Shown one piece after another: positions 17,669 through 24,701 of a stretch of DNA of 64,000 nt. Under the pieces are notes generated by a model. That model saw only the letters and a program-made list of their open reading frames with translations. It was not told the DNA's origin and did not search any database. Origin of the DNA: Peptococcaceae bacterium CEB3 (GTDB taxonomy: Bacteria > Bacillota > Desulfitobacteriia > Desulfitobacteriales > Desulfitobacteriaceae); contig LDXJ01000063.1 of NCBI GenBank assembly GCA_001029295.1, positions 310,001-374,000 of the forward strand, read 5' to 3'. The first letter of the stretch is position 1, and every line of letters starts with the position of its first letter. The position numbers and the translations under genes were made by a program.

Positions 17669-18838
17669 ATGGAAATGGAAGATATAATTGTAGTCGGCTG
17701 TGGCTTCGCTGGTGCAGTAGCTGCGAGAAAGCTGGCCGAGGAGAAGAAAAAAAGGGTTGTTATACTTGAGAAGCGTTCTCACATTGGAGGCAACATGTAC
17801 GACTCTGAAGACATCAATGGTATATTAGTTCACTGGTACGGTCCGCATATTTTCCACACGGAATCAAAGCGAATCTTCGAGTATCTGAGGAGGTTTACCG
17901 AATGGGTTAGGTATGAACACAAGGTCATGGGAAATATTAGAGGACAGCTTGTCCCTATCCCGTTTAATTACTCCTCCTTAGAAGACCTCTTTCCGGAGGA
18001 CAACGCGAGCGACCTTAAATGTAGGCTATCACGAACGTTTCCCAACAAAACGAGGATATCAATTTTGGAGTTGCTCAAGAGTGATGACGCTGAAGTTAAA
18101 CGTTTCGGTAGAGCCGTATATGACATGGTGTTTGTTAATTACACAGCGAAGCAGTGGGGGGTGCCTCCTGAGAAAATTGATAGTTCCGTAATAAATAGGG
18201 TACCTGTTGTTTTGGGTTACGACAACAAATACTTCCAAGATCCAATCCAATACATGCCAACTAATGGGTTTACGCGGCTCTTTGACAATATGATTTCTCA
18301 CCCTAATATCAATGTAGAGGTAAACTGCGACGCATCCAAAAGGATACGGTTGGACAGGAAACGCGGAAGGGTTTATTTTGATGGTAAGGTCTGGGACAGG
18401 CCGATTGTCTACACGGGTGCGTTGGATGAATTGATGGAATATGAGTTTGGAGCACTTCCGTACCGATCACTGGACTTAGTCTTCGAGAGGTATAAGATGA
18501 ACTATTATCAGTTGGCAGCGGTCGTAAATTATCCAAACGAAGAAAAATTTACCCGGATCACGGAGTTTAAACATTTTACGTGCGAGAGGGCTAGCACCGA
18601 GACAACGATATTGAAGGAGTATCCTATGGATTACGATATCACGGCTCCAAAAGGTAACATACCATATTATCCCATAATTAACGAGGAGAACCTCATTCTG
18701 TATGCAAAATATAGGGACGCATTAAGACGTTTCGGGAACATTTATCCGTGCGGGAGACTGGCCGAATATAGGTACTACAATATGGATGCCGTTGTCGACA
18801 GGGCATTAAGTCTATGCGAAAGTCTGGGGATAAAGTAA
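17669..18838 (+). CDS. glf: UDP-galactopyranose mutase
   Basis: 389-residue FAD enzyme with the N-terminal dinucleotide fold VVGCGFAGAVAARKL, LEKRSHIGGN, the mutase signature HWYGPHIFHT, and NYTAKQWG. It interconverts UDP-galactopyranose and UDP-galactofuranose, the donor for galactofuranose in surface glycans. It indicates that the polymer or its adaptor contains Galf in addition to deoxyhexoses. A second ATG two codons downstream is possible. The stop (TAA) overlaps the next start by one base. Confidence 0.95.
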   Translation: MEMEDIIVVGCGFAGAVAARKLAEEKKKRVVILEKRSHIGGNMYDSEDINGILVHWYGPHIFHTESKRIFEYLRRFTEWVRYEHKVMGNIRGQLVPIPFNYSSLEDLFPEDNASDLKCRLSRTFPNKTRISILELLKSDDAEVKRFGRAVYDMVFVNYTAKQWGVPPEKIDSSVINRVPVVLGYDNKYFQDPIQYMPTNGFTRLFDNMISHPNINVEVNCDASKRIRLDRKRGRVYFDGKVWDRPIVYTGALDELMEYEFGALPYRSLDLVFERYKMNYYQLAAVVNYPNEEKFTRITEFKHFTCERASTETTILKEYPMDYDITAPKGNIPYYPIINEENLILYAKYRDALRRFGNIYPCGRLAEYRYYNMDAVVDRALSLCESLGIK

Positions 18839-19272
18839 TGTATAGAGAACTAATACGGAAGCACCCTATTTTTAGGGAAGGATTCATATATCTTCTAGTA
18901 GGGTTATCGTCTGTGGCCCTGGATGCTGGTGCCTTTGTAGTGCTGAGGTACCTGAGCGTAGAGTTATATTTGGCAAATTTCATCAGCATTAACATGGGAA
19001 TAACATTGAGTTTTTTCCTAAATACCTACTTCAACTTTAGGAAAACAGATATGATTATCAAAAGAGCGATTAGCTTTTACTCCGTAGGATATCTTGGATT
19101 GCTAATATCTTCGGGGATAATCCTTGTTGGCACAAATTTCCTTCACATTCCCGACTCCCCCGTCAAAATGTATTCAATCATAATAATTGCTATGTTCCAG
19201 TTTGCCCTTAATAAGTTCGTTACATTTGGCAGGAGGACATCATTTTTGGGCAAGGCGGGGAAGACGATATAA
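18838..19272 (+). CDS. GtrA-like membrane protein
   Basis: 144 residues with four membrane helices in the GtrA pattern (FIYLLVGLSSVALDAG near the start, FFLNTYFNF between helices 2 and 3, QFALNKFVTFGRR at the end). GtrA proteins are thought to help move polyprenyl-phosphate-linked sugars across the membrane and are often paired or fused with DPM1-like GT2 enzymes, as in the next gene. Start chosen at the ATG overlapping the glf stop (TAATG), with GGGGA 7 nt upstream; an in-frame ATG 24 nt earlier has no ribosome site. Confidence 0.85.
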   Translation: MYRELIRKHPIFREGFIYLLVGLSSVALDAGAFVVLRYLSVELYLANFISINMGITLSFFLNTYFNFRKTDMIIKRAISFYSVGYLGLLISSGIILVGTNFLHIPDSPVKMYSIIIIAMFQFALNKFVTFGRRTSFLGKAGKTI

Positions 19273-19345
19273 CTATAACGTATTCGCTTCGGAGGGAATT
19301 ATTCTAGGGTCTGGAAATTAAGTCTGCGGAAAGCGAGATAATGTT

Positions 19346-20056
19346 ATGGATTGCCTATATATTGTGATGCCGGCCTACAACGAGGCGGCAAACATCGAAA
19401 GTGTAGCACGTGAATGGCATAAGGTTGTTGCTCAGATTGGGAATAACTCTAAACTTGTGATAATTGACGACGGAAGTAGAGATGACACTTACCAGAAATT
19501 GTGTAACCTAAGAGAAGATCTGCCCTCCCTTGAACCACTTACAAAAGGAAATAGCGGGCACGGTGCGACGATCTTGTATGGTTACCATTATGCTATAGAG
19601 AAGAAGGCAGATTACATTTTTCAGACAGATTCCGATGGGCAAACCTTGCCCAGTGAATTTTGGTCCTTTTGGGAGCAAAGGGACAAGTTTGTTGCTGTAA
19701 TCGGGCACCGCAACCACAGGAAAGATGGGGTCTCACGTATACTTGTTACGAAGGTTTTAAAGATAGTGTTAAGACTTAGCTTTGGGCTAAATATCGCGGA
19801 TGCCAATACACCCTTCCGACTGATAGAGAAACAAACGCTGAAAAAATACGTAGCGCGTATTCCGGATAATTTTAACTTATCGAACGTCATACTTACGGTT
19901 CTGCTCATTAGCGGCAAAGAAAAGGTAAGATTTATTCCGATTACATTTAGGCCGCGCCAAGGTGGGGTCAATTCCATCAACTTGAGAAGAATCATAAAGA
20001 TCGGAGCACAGGCGATTAAAGACTTTCGCGACATAAGAAATCAGTTATTGAGATGA
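19346..20056 (+). CDS. Glycosyltransferase family 2, polyprenyl-phosphate sugar synthase type
   Basis: 236-residue GT-A enzyme with VMPAYNEAANI, IIDDGSRDDT and QTDSDGQTLP (DXD-type region), the layout of dolichol/polyprenyl-phosphate mannosyl- or glucosyltransferases. The C-terminal membrane helices of longer relatives are missing, but a separate GtrA gene precedes it, so the two likely work as a pair: GT2 loads the sugar on the lipid, GtrA flips it. The final user would be the GT39-like transferase encoded at 15.8 kb. It ends the AT-richer stretch. Confidence 0.88.
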   Translation: MDCLYIVMPAYNEAANIESVAREWHKVVAQIGNNSKLVIIDDGSRDDTYQKLCNLREDLPSLEPLTKGNSGHGATILYGYHYAIEKKADYIFQTDSDGQTLPSEFWSFWEQRDKFVAVIGHRNHRKDGVSRILVTKVLKIVLRLSFGLNIADANTPFRLIEKQTLKKYVARIPDNFNLSNVILTVLLISGKEKVRFIPITFRPRQGGVNSINLRRIIKIGAQAIKDFRDIRNQLLR

Positions 20057-20378
20057 GATGCTATGATGAGGCGGTTGCCCACGATAGGGTGCTTGAGGGG
20101 AATTTAAAAAAACCTACCCGCTTCGCCACCAGTGCGAACAAGAACGTAGCCTTTTTCTGGCTATAGTATATAGTATCCCTGGGGGACCGGTTGCCCTCCG
20201 GACGGTTCCTCCTCTCCCCCGTTGCTGGCCCAAGCAGGGATGACGACGTACTCTGTATTCTCAGCTCGCAGGACAGAGACGAGCATATTTTGCGGCCACC
20301 TCTCGCGCCGGAACAACTTCTTTCTTTTGATCAAGTAGACGGGCGTCTCTCTATATAGCGCTTAGCGAGGTAAAACTA
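20057..20378. other. Intergenic region between GT2 and the GT4-manC pair
   Basis: No supported gene. A minus-strand frame (20161-20334) of 57 residues lacks a ribosome site and recognisable homology. The region marks the change back to GC-richer sequence. Confidence 0.3.
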
Positions 20379-21506
20379 ATGAAAATTGCCCTTGTCCACG
20401 ACTGGCTCACAAATATGGGAGGTGCTGAACGGGTTCTCTGTGTCCTGCGTGAACTGTTCCCTGAGGCGCCCATTTATACAACTTTGTTCGAACCGGATAA
20501 GCTTGCCGACTGCTTGGCTCAGGCGGAGGTGCACACTTCGTTTCTCCAGCGTCTGCCCCGCCGGCTGCGAAGGCACCAGAAGCTCCTGCCCCTAATGCCA
20601 TATGCCTTCGAACAGTTTGATTTGAGCGGTTATGACCTCGTCATTAGCAGTTCCCATGCCTGTGCTAAGGGTGTCTTGACTCGTGCGGAGACGTTGCACG
20701 TCTGTTATTGTTATACCCCTATGCGTTATGCCTGGGACATGTATCATGATTACATTCGTCATCTGCACGGGCCGAAGCGTTGGCTGGCGGTTTGGTTTCT
20801 GCACCGAATTCGCCTTTGGGATTATATCAGTGCCCAGAGGGTTGACCGCTTTATTGCCATTTCCCGGTCTGTCGCCGCTCGCGTCCGCAAGAATTATGGG
20901 GCGGATGCCTCTGTGCTGGCGCCGCCGGTTGATCTAGGCCGTTTCCGTGCCGGCGAGCCGAGGGAGGATTACTACGTCGTCGTTTCTAGGCTGGTTCCTT
21001 ATAAGCGTGTGGATTTGGCTGTCAAGGCGTGTCTCGGTTTGCGGCGGAGGCTTCTCATCGTTGGGGTCGGGCCGGAGGAAAAAGCGCTGAAAGCCCTTTG
21101 CCCCGAAGGGACGGGAGTTCGTTTTCTCGGCTGGCAGAGTGAGGAAGCGGTCGCGGACTGCTTGGCCCGTGCCAGGGCCTTTCTTTTTCCTGGCGAAGAA
21201 GATTTTGGCTTGACGATGGTGGAAGCTCATGCTTCCGGTTGCCCGGTTATCGCTTATAATAAGGGGGGTGCCCTGGACATTCTTCAGGATGGGGAGACGG
21301 GAATTCTTTTTTCGGAGCAAAGTGTGGAAGGCCTGACACAAGGCATTCTGCGCTTCGAGGCCCTTTTGGAACAAGGAGGTTCCTTTGAGCCGAAACAGCT
21401 TAGGGCGCAGGCGGAGCGCTTTGACAAGGAAAGGTTTAAAGAAGGTTTCCTCAAGCTGCTCGAAGCGGCCGGAGCGGGTGATGGGATGGGCAGCGGAGCG
21501 GTGTGA
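20379..21506 (+). CDS. Glycosyltransferase family 4 (WbaZ/WbpZ-like)
   Basis: 375-residue GT4 with the N-terminal VHDWLTNMGGAERVL motif, YCYTPMRYAWDMYHDYI, FIAISRSVAARV and VVSRLVPYKRVDLAV, and the donor motif EEDFGLTMVEAHASGCPVI. This subgroup includes the mannosyl/rhamnosyltransferases of O-polysaccharide loci (WbaZ, WbpZ), which start GDP-sugar homopolymers. It is followed by manC, which supplies GDP-mannose. A decayed duplicate of its 3' half lies beyond manC at 23272-23492. Confidence 0.88.
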   Translation: MKIALVHDWLTNMGGAERVLCVLRELFPEAPIYTTLFEPDKLADCLAQAEVHTSFLQRLPRRLRRHQKLLPLMPYAFEQFDLSGYDLVISSSHACAKGVLTRAETLHVCYCYTPMRYAWDMYHDYIRHLHGPKRWLAVWFLHRIRLWDYISAQRVDRFIAISRSVAARVRKNYGADASVLAPPVDLGRFRAGEPREDYYVVVSRLVPYKRVDLAVKACLGLRRRLLIVGVGPEEKALKALCPEGTGVRFLGWQSEEAVADCLARARAFLFPGEEDFGLTMVEAHASGCPVIAYNKGGALDILQDGETGILFSEQSVEGLTQGILRFEALLEQGGSFEPKQLRAQAERFDKERFKEGFLKLLEAAGAGDGMGSGAV

Positions 21507-21633
21507 GTTCGGCTCTGAGGGAGACGTCGGGGTCGCGGTCTGCAGGGAATGTCCGAGGCGGAATCACTGGCAGGGATCCTGGCCGGAGCCTGTGGTCGGA
21601 AGCCGTTGAGCTGCAAAAATGGAGGAGAAAAAA

Positions 21634-23019
21634 ATGCATTTAGTTTTACTGTCGGGTGGTTCGGGAAAGCGGCTCTGGCCCTTGTCCAATGACGCCCGTT
21701 CCAAACAGTTTCTTAAAGTTCTGCGCGATGAAGCGGGAAATCCGGTATCGATGGTGCAAAGGGTCTGGCGGCAGTTGAAAAGGGTGGGTATGGCCGACTC
21801 CGCGGTGATTGCGACCGGCCGGGCCCAGGTAGACATGATTCAAAACCAGTTGGGCACAGATGTTCCACTGATCGTAGAGCCCGAGCGGAGGGATACTTTT
21901 CCGGCGATAGCTTTGGCAGCCAGCTACCTGTACTCGAAAGCCGGTGTGTCGCGGGAAGAGGTCGTCATAATCCTGCCTGTGGACCCGTATGTGGAAGAGG
22001 GCTTCTTCAGGAGAGCTCAGTACTTGGAGACGGCCCTGCGGAAATCTCAGGCTGAGTTGGCGCTGATGGGGGTTGTTCCTTCTTTCCCTTCGACGAAGTA
22101 TGGCTACATCATTCCAGAACACTCAGAGCCACCGTATCGGTCTGATGCCGGACAGACTTTCCGTCAGGTCAGCTCTTTTCGCGAGAAGCCGGATGAAAAG
22201 ACCGCTAAAGGGCTGGTTGAACAAGGGGCCCTGTGGAACTGCGGAATTTTTGCTTTCCGCCTGGACTTTGTCTTGTCCCGCTTGCGGGAGGCCGGTTTCT
22301 CTGAAAACTATCAGGAGCTGCTGGAACAGTACGGGGAACTGCCAAAAAACAGCTTTGACTACGAAGTAGTAGAACATACGAAACGGATTGTCGTGGTAGA
22401 TTACGATGGGGAATGGAAAGATCTTGGGACCTGGAACACCTTGACAGACGAGATGACGGAGACTGTCAGTGGGCGCGGTATCATGAGTCCGGACTGTGTG
22501 CGGACCTACGTACTGAACGAGCTGGATATTCCGGTAGCCGTGCTCGGCTGTGAGGATTTGATTGTGGCGGCCGGCCCGGACGGCATTCTCGTTAGCCGGC
22601 GGGAAGCCAGCCCACGGGTGAAAGAGATAGTCGGTCATCTAAATGGGCGTCCTATGTATGAGGAACGGCGCTGGGGCTGGTACAGAGTTTTGGATTACAC
22701 GTCCTTTGCGGATGGCCGCGAAGTGCTGACGAAAAGGATAGCCGTTAAGGCGGGTAAGAACTTGAGCTATCAGGAGCATCGCTTCCGCAGCGAGGTTTGG
22801 ACCGTGATTGAGGGAGAAGGGGAATTCGCCCGGGACGGGGTGATCCGCCGGGTGAAGGCCGGAGATGTCCTGGAGATCCCGGCCGGTATGAGGCACGGAA
22901 TTCTTGCCCTGACGGATTTGGAGTTCATCGAGGTGCAGACGGGCAGCCAACTGGTGGAGGAAGATATCGTCAGGCTCTGTATGACTTGGGAGGAAGCGCG
23001 GGAGATGTGCCGGGGGTAG
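21634..23019 (+). CDS. manC: Mannose-1-phosphate guanylyltransferase / mannose-6-phosphate isomerase
   Basis: Type II bifunctional enzyme of ~461 residues. The N-terminal nucleotidyltransferase has LLSGGSGKRLWPLSNDARSK and EPERRDTFPAI. The C-terminal cupin has SYQEHRFRSEVW and AGDVLEIPAGMRHGI (metal-binding His/Glu of the isomerase). It makes mannose-1-phosphate's GDP adduct and, by family precedent, isomerises fructose-6-phosphate to mannose-6-phosphate. It feeds gmd and rmd. Start: the ATG at 21634 has GGAGGAG 6 nt upstream; an ATG at 21619 would place that site inside the gene. Confidence 0.93.
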   Translation: MHLVLLSGGSGKRLWPLSNDARSKQFLKVLRDEAGNPVSMVQRVWRQLKRVGMADSAVIATGRAQVDMIQNQLGTDVPLIVEPERRDTFPAIALAASYLYSKAGVSREEVVIILPVDPYVEEGFFRRAQYLETALRKSQAELALMGVVPSFPSTKYGYIIPEHSEPPYRSDAGQTFRQVSSFREKPDEKTAKGLVEQGALWNCGIFAFRLDFVLSRLREAGFSENYQELLEQYGELPKNSFDYEVVEHTKRIVVVDYDGEWKDLGTWNTLTDEMTETVSGRGIMSPDCVRTYVLNELDIPVAVLGCEDLIVAAGPDGILVSRREASPRVKEIVGHLNGRPMYEERRWGWYRVLDYTSFADGREVLTKRIAVKAGKNLSYQEHRFRSEVWTVIEGEGEFARDGVIRRVKAGDVLEIPAGMRHGILALTDLEFIEVQTGSQLVEEDIVRLCMTWEEAREMCRG

Positions 23020-23087
23020 GAGTGCCGAGGGGCCAAAGATTATCGAGTTTCATTGTCATAACGGTTCGGGCTTTGAATTCTGTTTCC

Positions 23088-23165
23088 TTACGTGAGGAGC
23101 ATAATCAGTACTATTACTGCCGCAAATATACCCCCGATTATCCTGCCGCCTATAAACACGTACAA
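23088..23165 (-). CDS. Possible 25-aa hydrophobic peptide
   Basis: Minus-strand frame starting TTG (or GTG two codons later) behind AGGAG at a long 12-nt spacing. It encodes one hydrophobic helix (GGIFAAVIVLIMLLT) with arginine near the N-terminus. No family recognised. It could be chance; kept at low confidence because short hydrophobic peptides of this size are otherwise missed. Confidence 0.2.
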   Translation of the reverse strand: MYVFIGGRIIGGIFAAVIVLIMLLT

Positions 23166-23197
23166 GCTTATCCACTTCTCCTAAGGTTGGAAAAGGT

Positions 23198-23227
23198 CTC
23201 CGAAGTTTAATCTTCGGAGGCTTTTTG
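23198..23227 (+). terminator. Rho-independent terminator after manC
   Basis: Stem CTCCGAAG (23198-23205) / CTTCGGAG (23212-23219), 6-nt loop, followed by TTTTT at 23222-23226. It ends the glycosyltransferase-manC unit about 180 nt after the manC stop. Confidence 0.85.
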
Positions 23228-23271
23228 TAATGACCCCAATGTGGAAGACCGTGCTCTTATTGAAATAGGCA

Positions 23272-23660
23272 ATAAGCGGGTGGATTTGGCCGTCAAGGCT
23301 TGCCTCCGTTTGCAGTGTAAGATTCTCGTCATCCGGGTCGGGCCGGAGGAAAAGGCGCTAAAGGTCCTTTGCCCCGAAGGGACGGGGGTTCGTTTTCTCG
23401 GCTGACCGCAGGCTGCGAAGCACTTTGACAAGGAAAGTTTTAAAGAAGCATCCCAAGCTACTCGAAGTCGCCGGAGCGGGTGAAGGGATATCAGACGACT
23501 GAAGCGAGCTGGATATTCCAGTGGCCGTGCTCGGTTGCCGTGACCTTATCGTGGCAGCGGGCCCGGATGGCATTCTCGTCAACCCGCGGGTGAAAGAGAT
23601 AGTCGGTCGTCTAAGCGGATGGCCGACGTATGAGGGGCGGCACTGGGGTTGGTACAGGGC
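23272..23660 (+). pseudogene. Decayed duplicate of the GT4 and manC genes
   Basis: Three segments in the original order. 23272-23404 matches 21001-21133 of the glycosyltransferase; 23418-23492 matches about 21412-21486, its 3' end; 23501-23660 matches about 22514-22686 of manC, with a ~14-nt internal loss. The reading frames are broken by stops and indels, and the intervening parts are deleted. This is the remnant of an ancient tandem duplication of the GT4-manC pair, not a functional gene. Confidence 0.85.
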
Positions 23661-23703
23661 TAGGTGGCGGCTTTGTGCCGTCTGGACTGCCAGGTGATCA
23701 CTC

Positions 23704-24465
23704 CTAAAGGGTGTTTTTGACGAAGTCAGAGACGGACTCCAAGAGTTTCAGAGTCTTTTTCGAGTTAAGGCCATATTGTTCCGCCTTGTAGATGGTGTTA
23801 TGCCAGTCCCGGGAGTAGATGTCCTTCGAGTGGAGAATAGCTTGATATTGCTGAAGGCTGGGCGGGCTTTTGATGACACGTTGCAGACGCCCGATCACTC
23901 TGTAATGGTCGGTGAAAGGGACATCCTCGTAGTCAGGATGGGCCGAGCGCAAAGAGAATTTGCCGTTTTGCTCGACAAAATAGCGAAGAGAAGGTTGCCA
24001 GACATCCGCCTCGAGGCCCACGGCTAGAATGTCCTCCGGAGTAGGCGCGGAAGTCTGTTCGAACAGAGCGAGATCACCAGGGTGGATACCGACCCAGCTG
24101 AGGTTGTCCTCTTTGATGCGCAGCACGAAGTCAGCTTTCAGAGTGGGAGGTACTTCGATTTCCTCTTGCCAGTTTTTTGGGGAAAGAAGTGGGTAACCGG
24201 TGTGGACGGCTTCCAGAAGTGGGATCAAACGGTTGGAAACAGGGAGGCTTAACGGACCGTCATGTCCGATTGACTCGCGACCCAGGAGGTAATCCACAGT
24301 GACACCGAAATAGTCGGCTAACTTGGCGAGCTTTTCTACATCCGGCACCCTTCTGCCGGTCTCATACTGGCTTATGGCCGATTTCTCCACGTTCAAAACG
24401 ACCGCAAGGTCTTCCTGGCGGATTTTCCACTGCTCTCTCAGGCTTTTCAGTTGTTTAGCTAGCAT
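23704..24465 (-). CDS. XRE-family regulator with S24/LexA-like C-terminal domain
   Basis: 253 residues. The N-terminal HTH (residues ~4-60) is typical XRE: LKSLREQWKIRQEDLAVVLN, then YETGRRVPDVEKLAKLADYF and VDYLLGR. Residues ~110-200 follow the S24/CI fold (VLRIKEDNLSWVGIHPGDLA, FSLRSAHPDYEDV), but the catalytic Ser (normally GDSM) is Asn in EDNL, and the usual Lys (TLKR) is Arg in SLRY. Self-cleavage is therefore unlikely and the domain may only dimerise or sense a ligand. A ~55-residue C-terminal extension follows. Start: ATG at 24465 with GGAG 8 nt upstream. It is divergent from the large unknown gene, with a TGAC-N5-GTCA palindrome between them. Confidence 0.85.
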   Translation of the reverse strand: MLAKQLKSLREQWKIRQEDLAVVLNVEKSAISQYETGRRVPDVEKLAKLADYFGVTVDYLLGRESIGHDGPLSLPVSNRLIPLLEAVHTGYPLLSPKNWQEEIEVPPTLKADFVLRIKEDNLSWVGIHPGDLALFEQTSAPTPEDILAVGLEADVWQPSLRYFVEQNGKFSLRSAHPDYEDVPFTDHYRVIGRLQRVIKSPPSLQQYQAILHSKDIYSRDWHNTIYKAEQYGLNSKKTLKLLESVSDFVKNTL

Positions 24466-24530
24466 AGTGACCACTCCCTACCCGTAGCATATCACTCCTT
24501 CGGCCGCTTGAAAAAAAGAACGGGAGTTAA

Positions 24531-24543
24531 TGACAAATCGTCA
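24531..24543. promoter_or_regulatory. Palindrome TGACAAATCGTCA, candidate operator
   Basis: TGAC-N5-GTCA, in the 236-bp divergent gap between the XRE regulator and the unknown gene, where an autoregulator would bind. Inference only. Confidence 0.3.
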
Positions 24544-24625
24544 ATATTATATTGCGTAAGTGGACGAAATGTTATACCATATGATTGACAAGAATCGTTA
24601 GGGCTAGAGGCAAAACCGCATTCAT

Positions 24626-24646
24626 CTCCGACTTTAGAAGTCGGAG
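24626..24646. repeat. Hairpin CTCCGACTT...AAGTCGGAG
   Basis: Perfect 9-bp stem with a 3-nt loop in the leader of the unknown gene. It resembles the other 'ACTT..AAGT' hairpins at 42605 and 60272, possibly relics of IS200/IS605-type ends. Confidence 0.4.
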
Positions 24647-24701
24647 CCTTCTGCGGAGTGCTGGTAAAAAGTGGAGATGGAGAAAGAGAGGGCGAGACGG
24701 G

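Noticed and set aside
20161-20334. Minus-strand 57-residue frame between GT2 and GT4
   Set aside because: Only a TTG start without ribosome site and no family resemblance; could be a gene scrap but not supportable.
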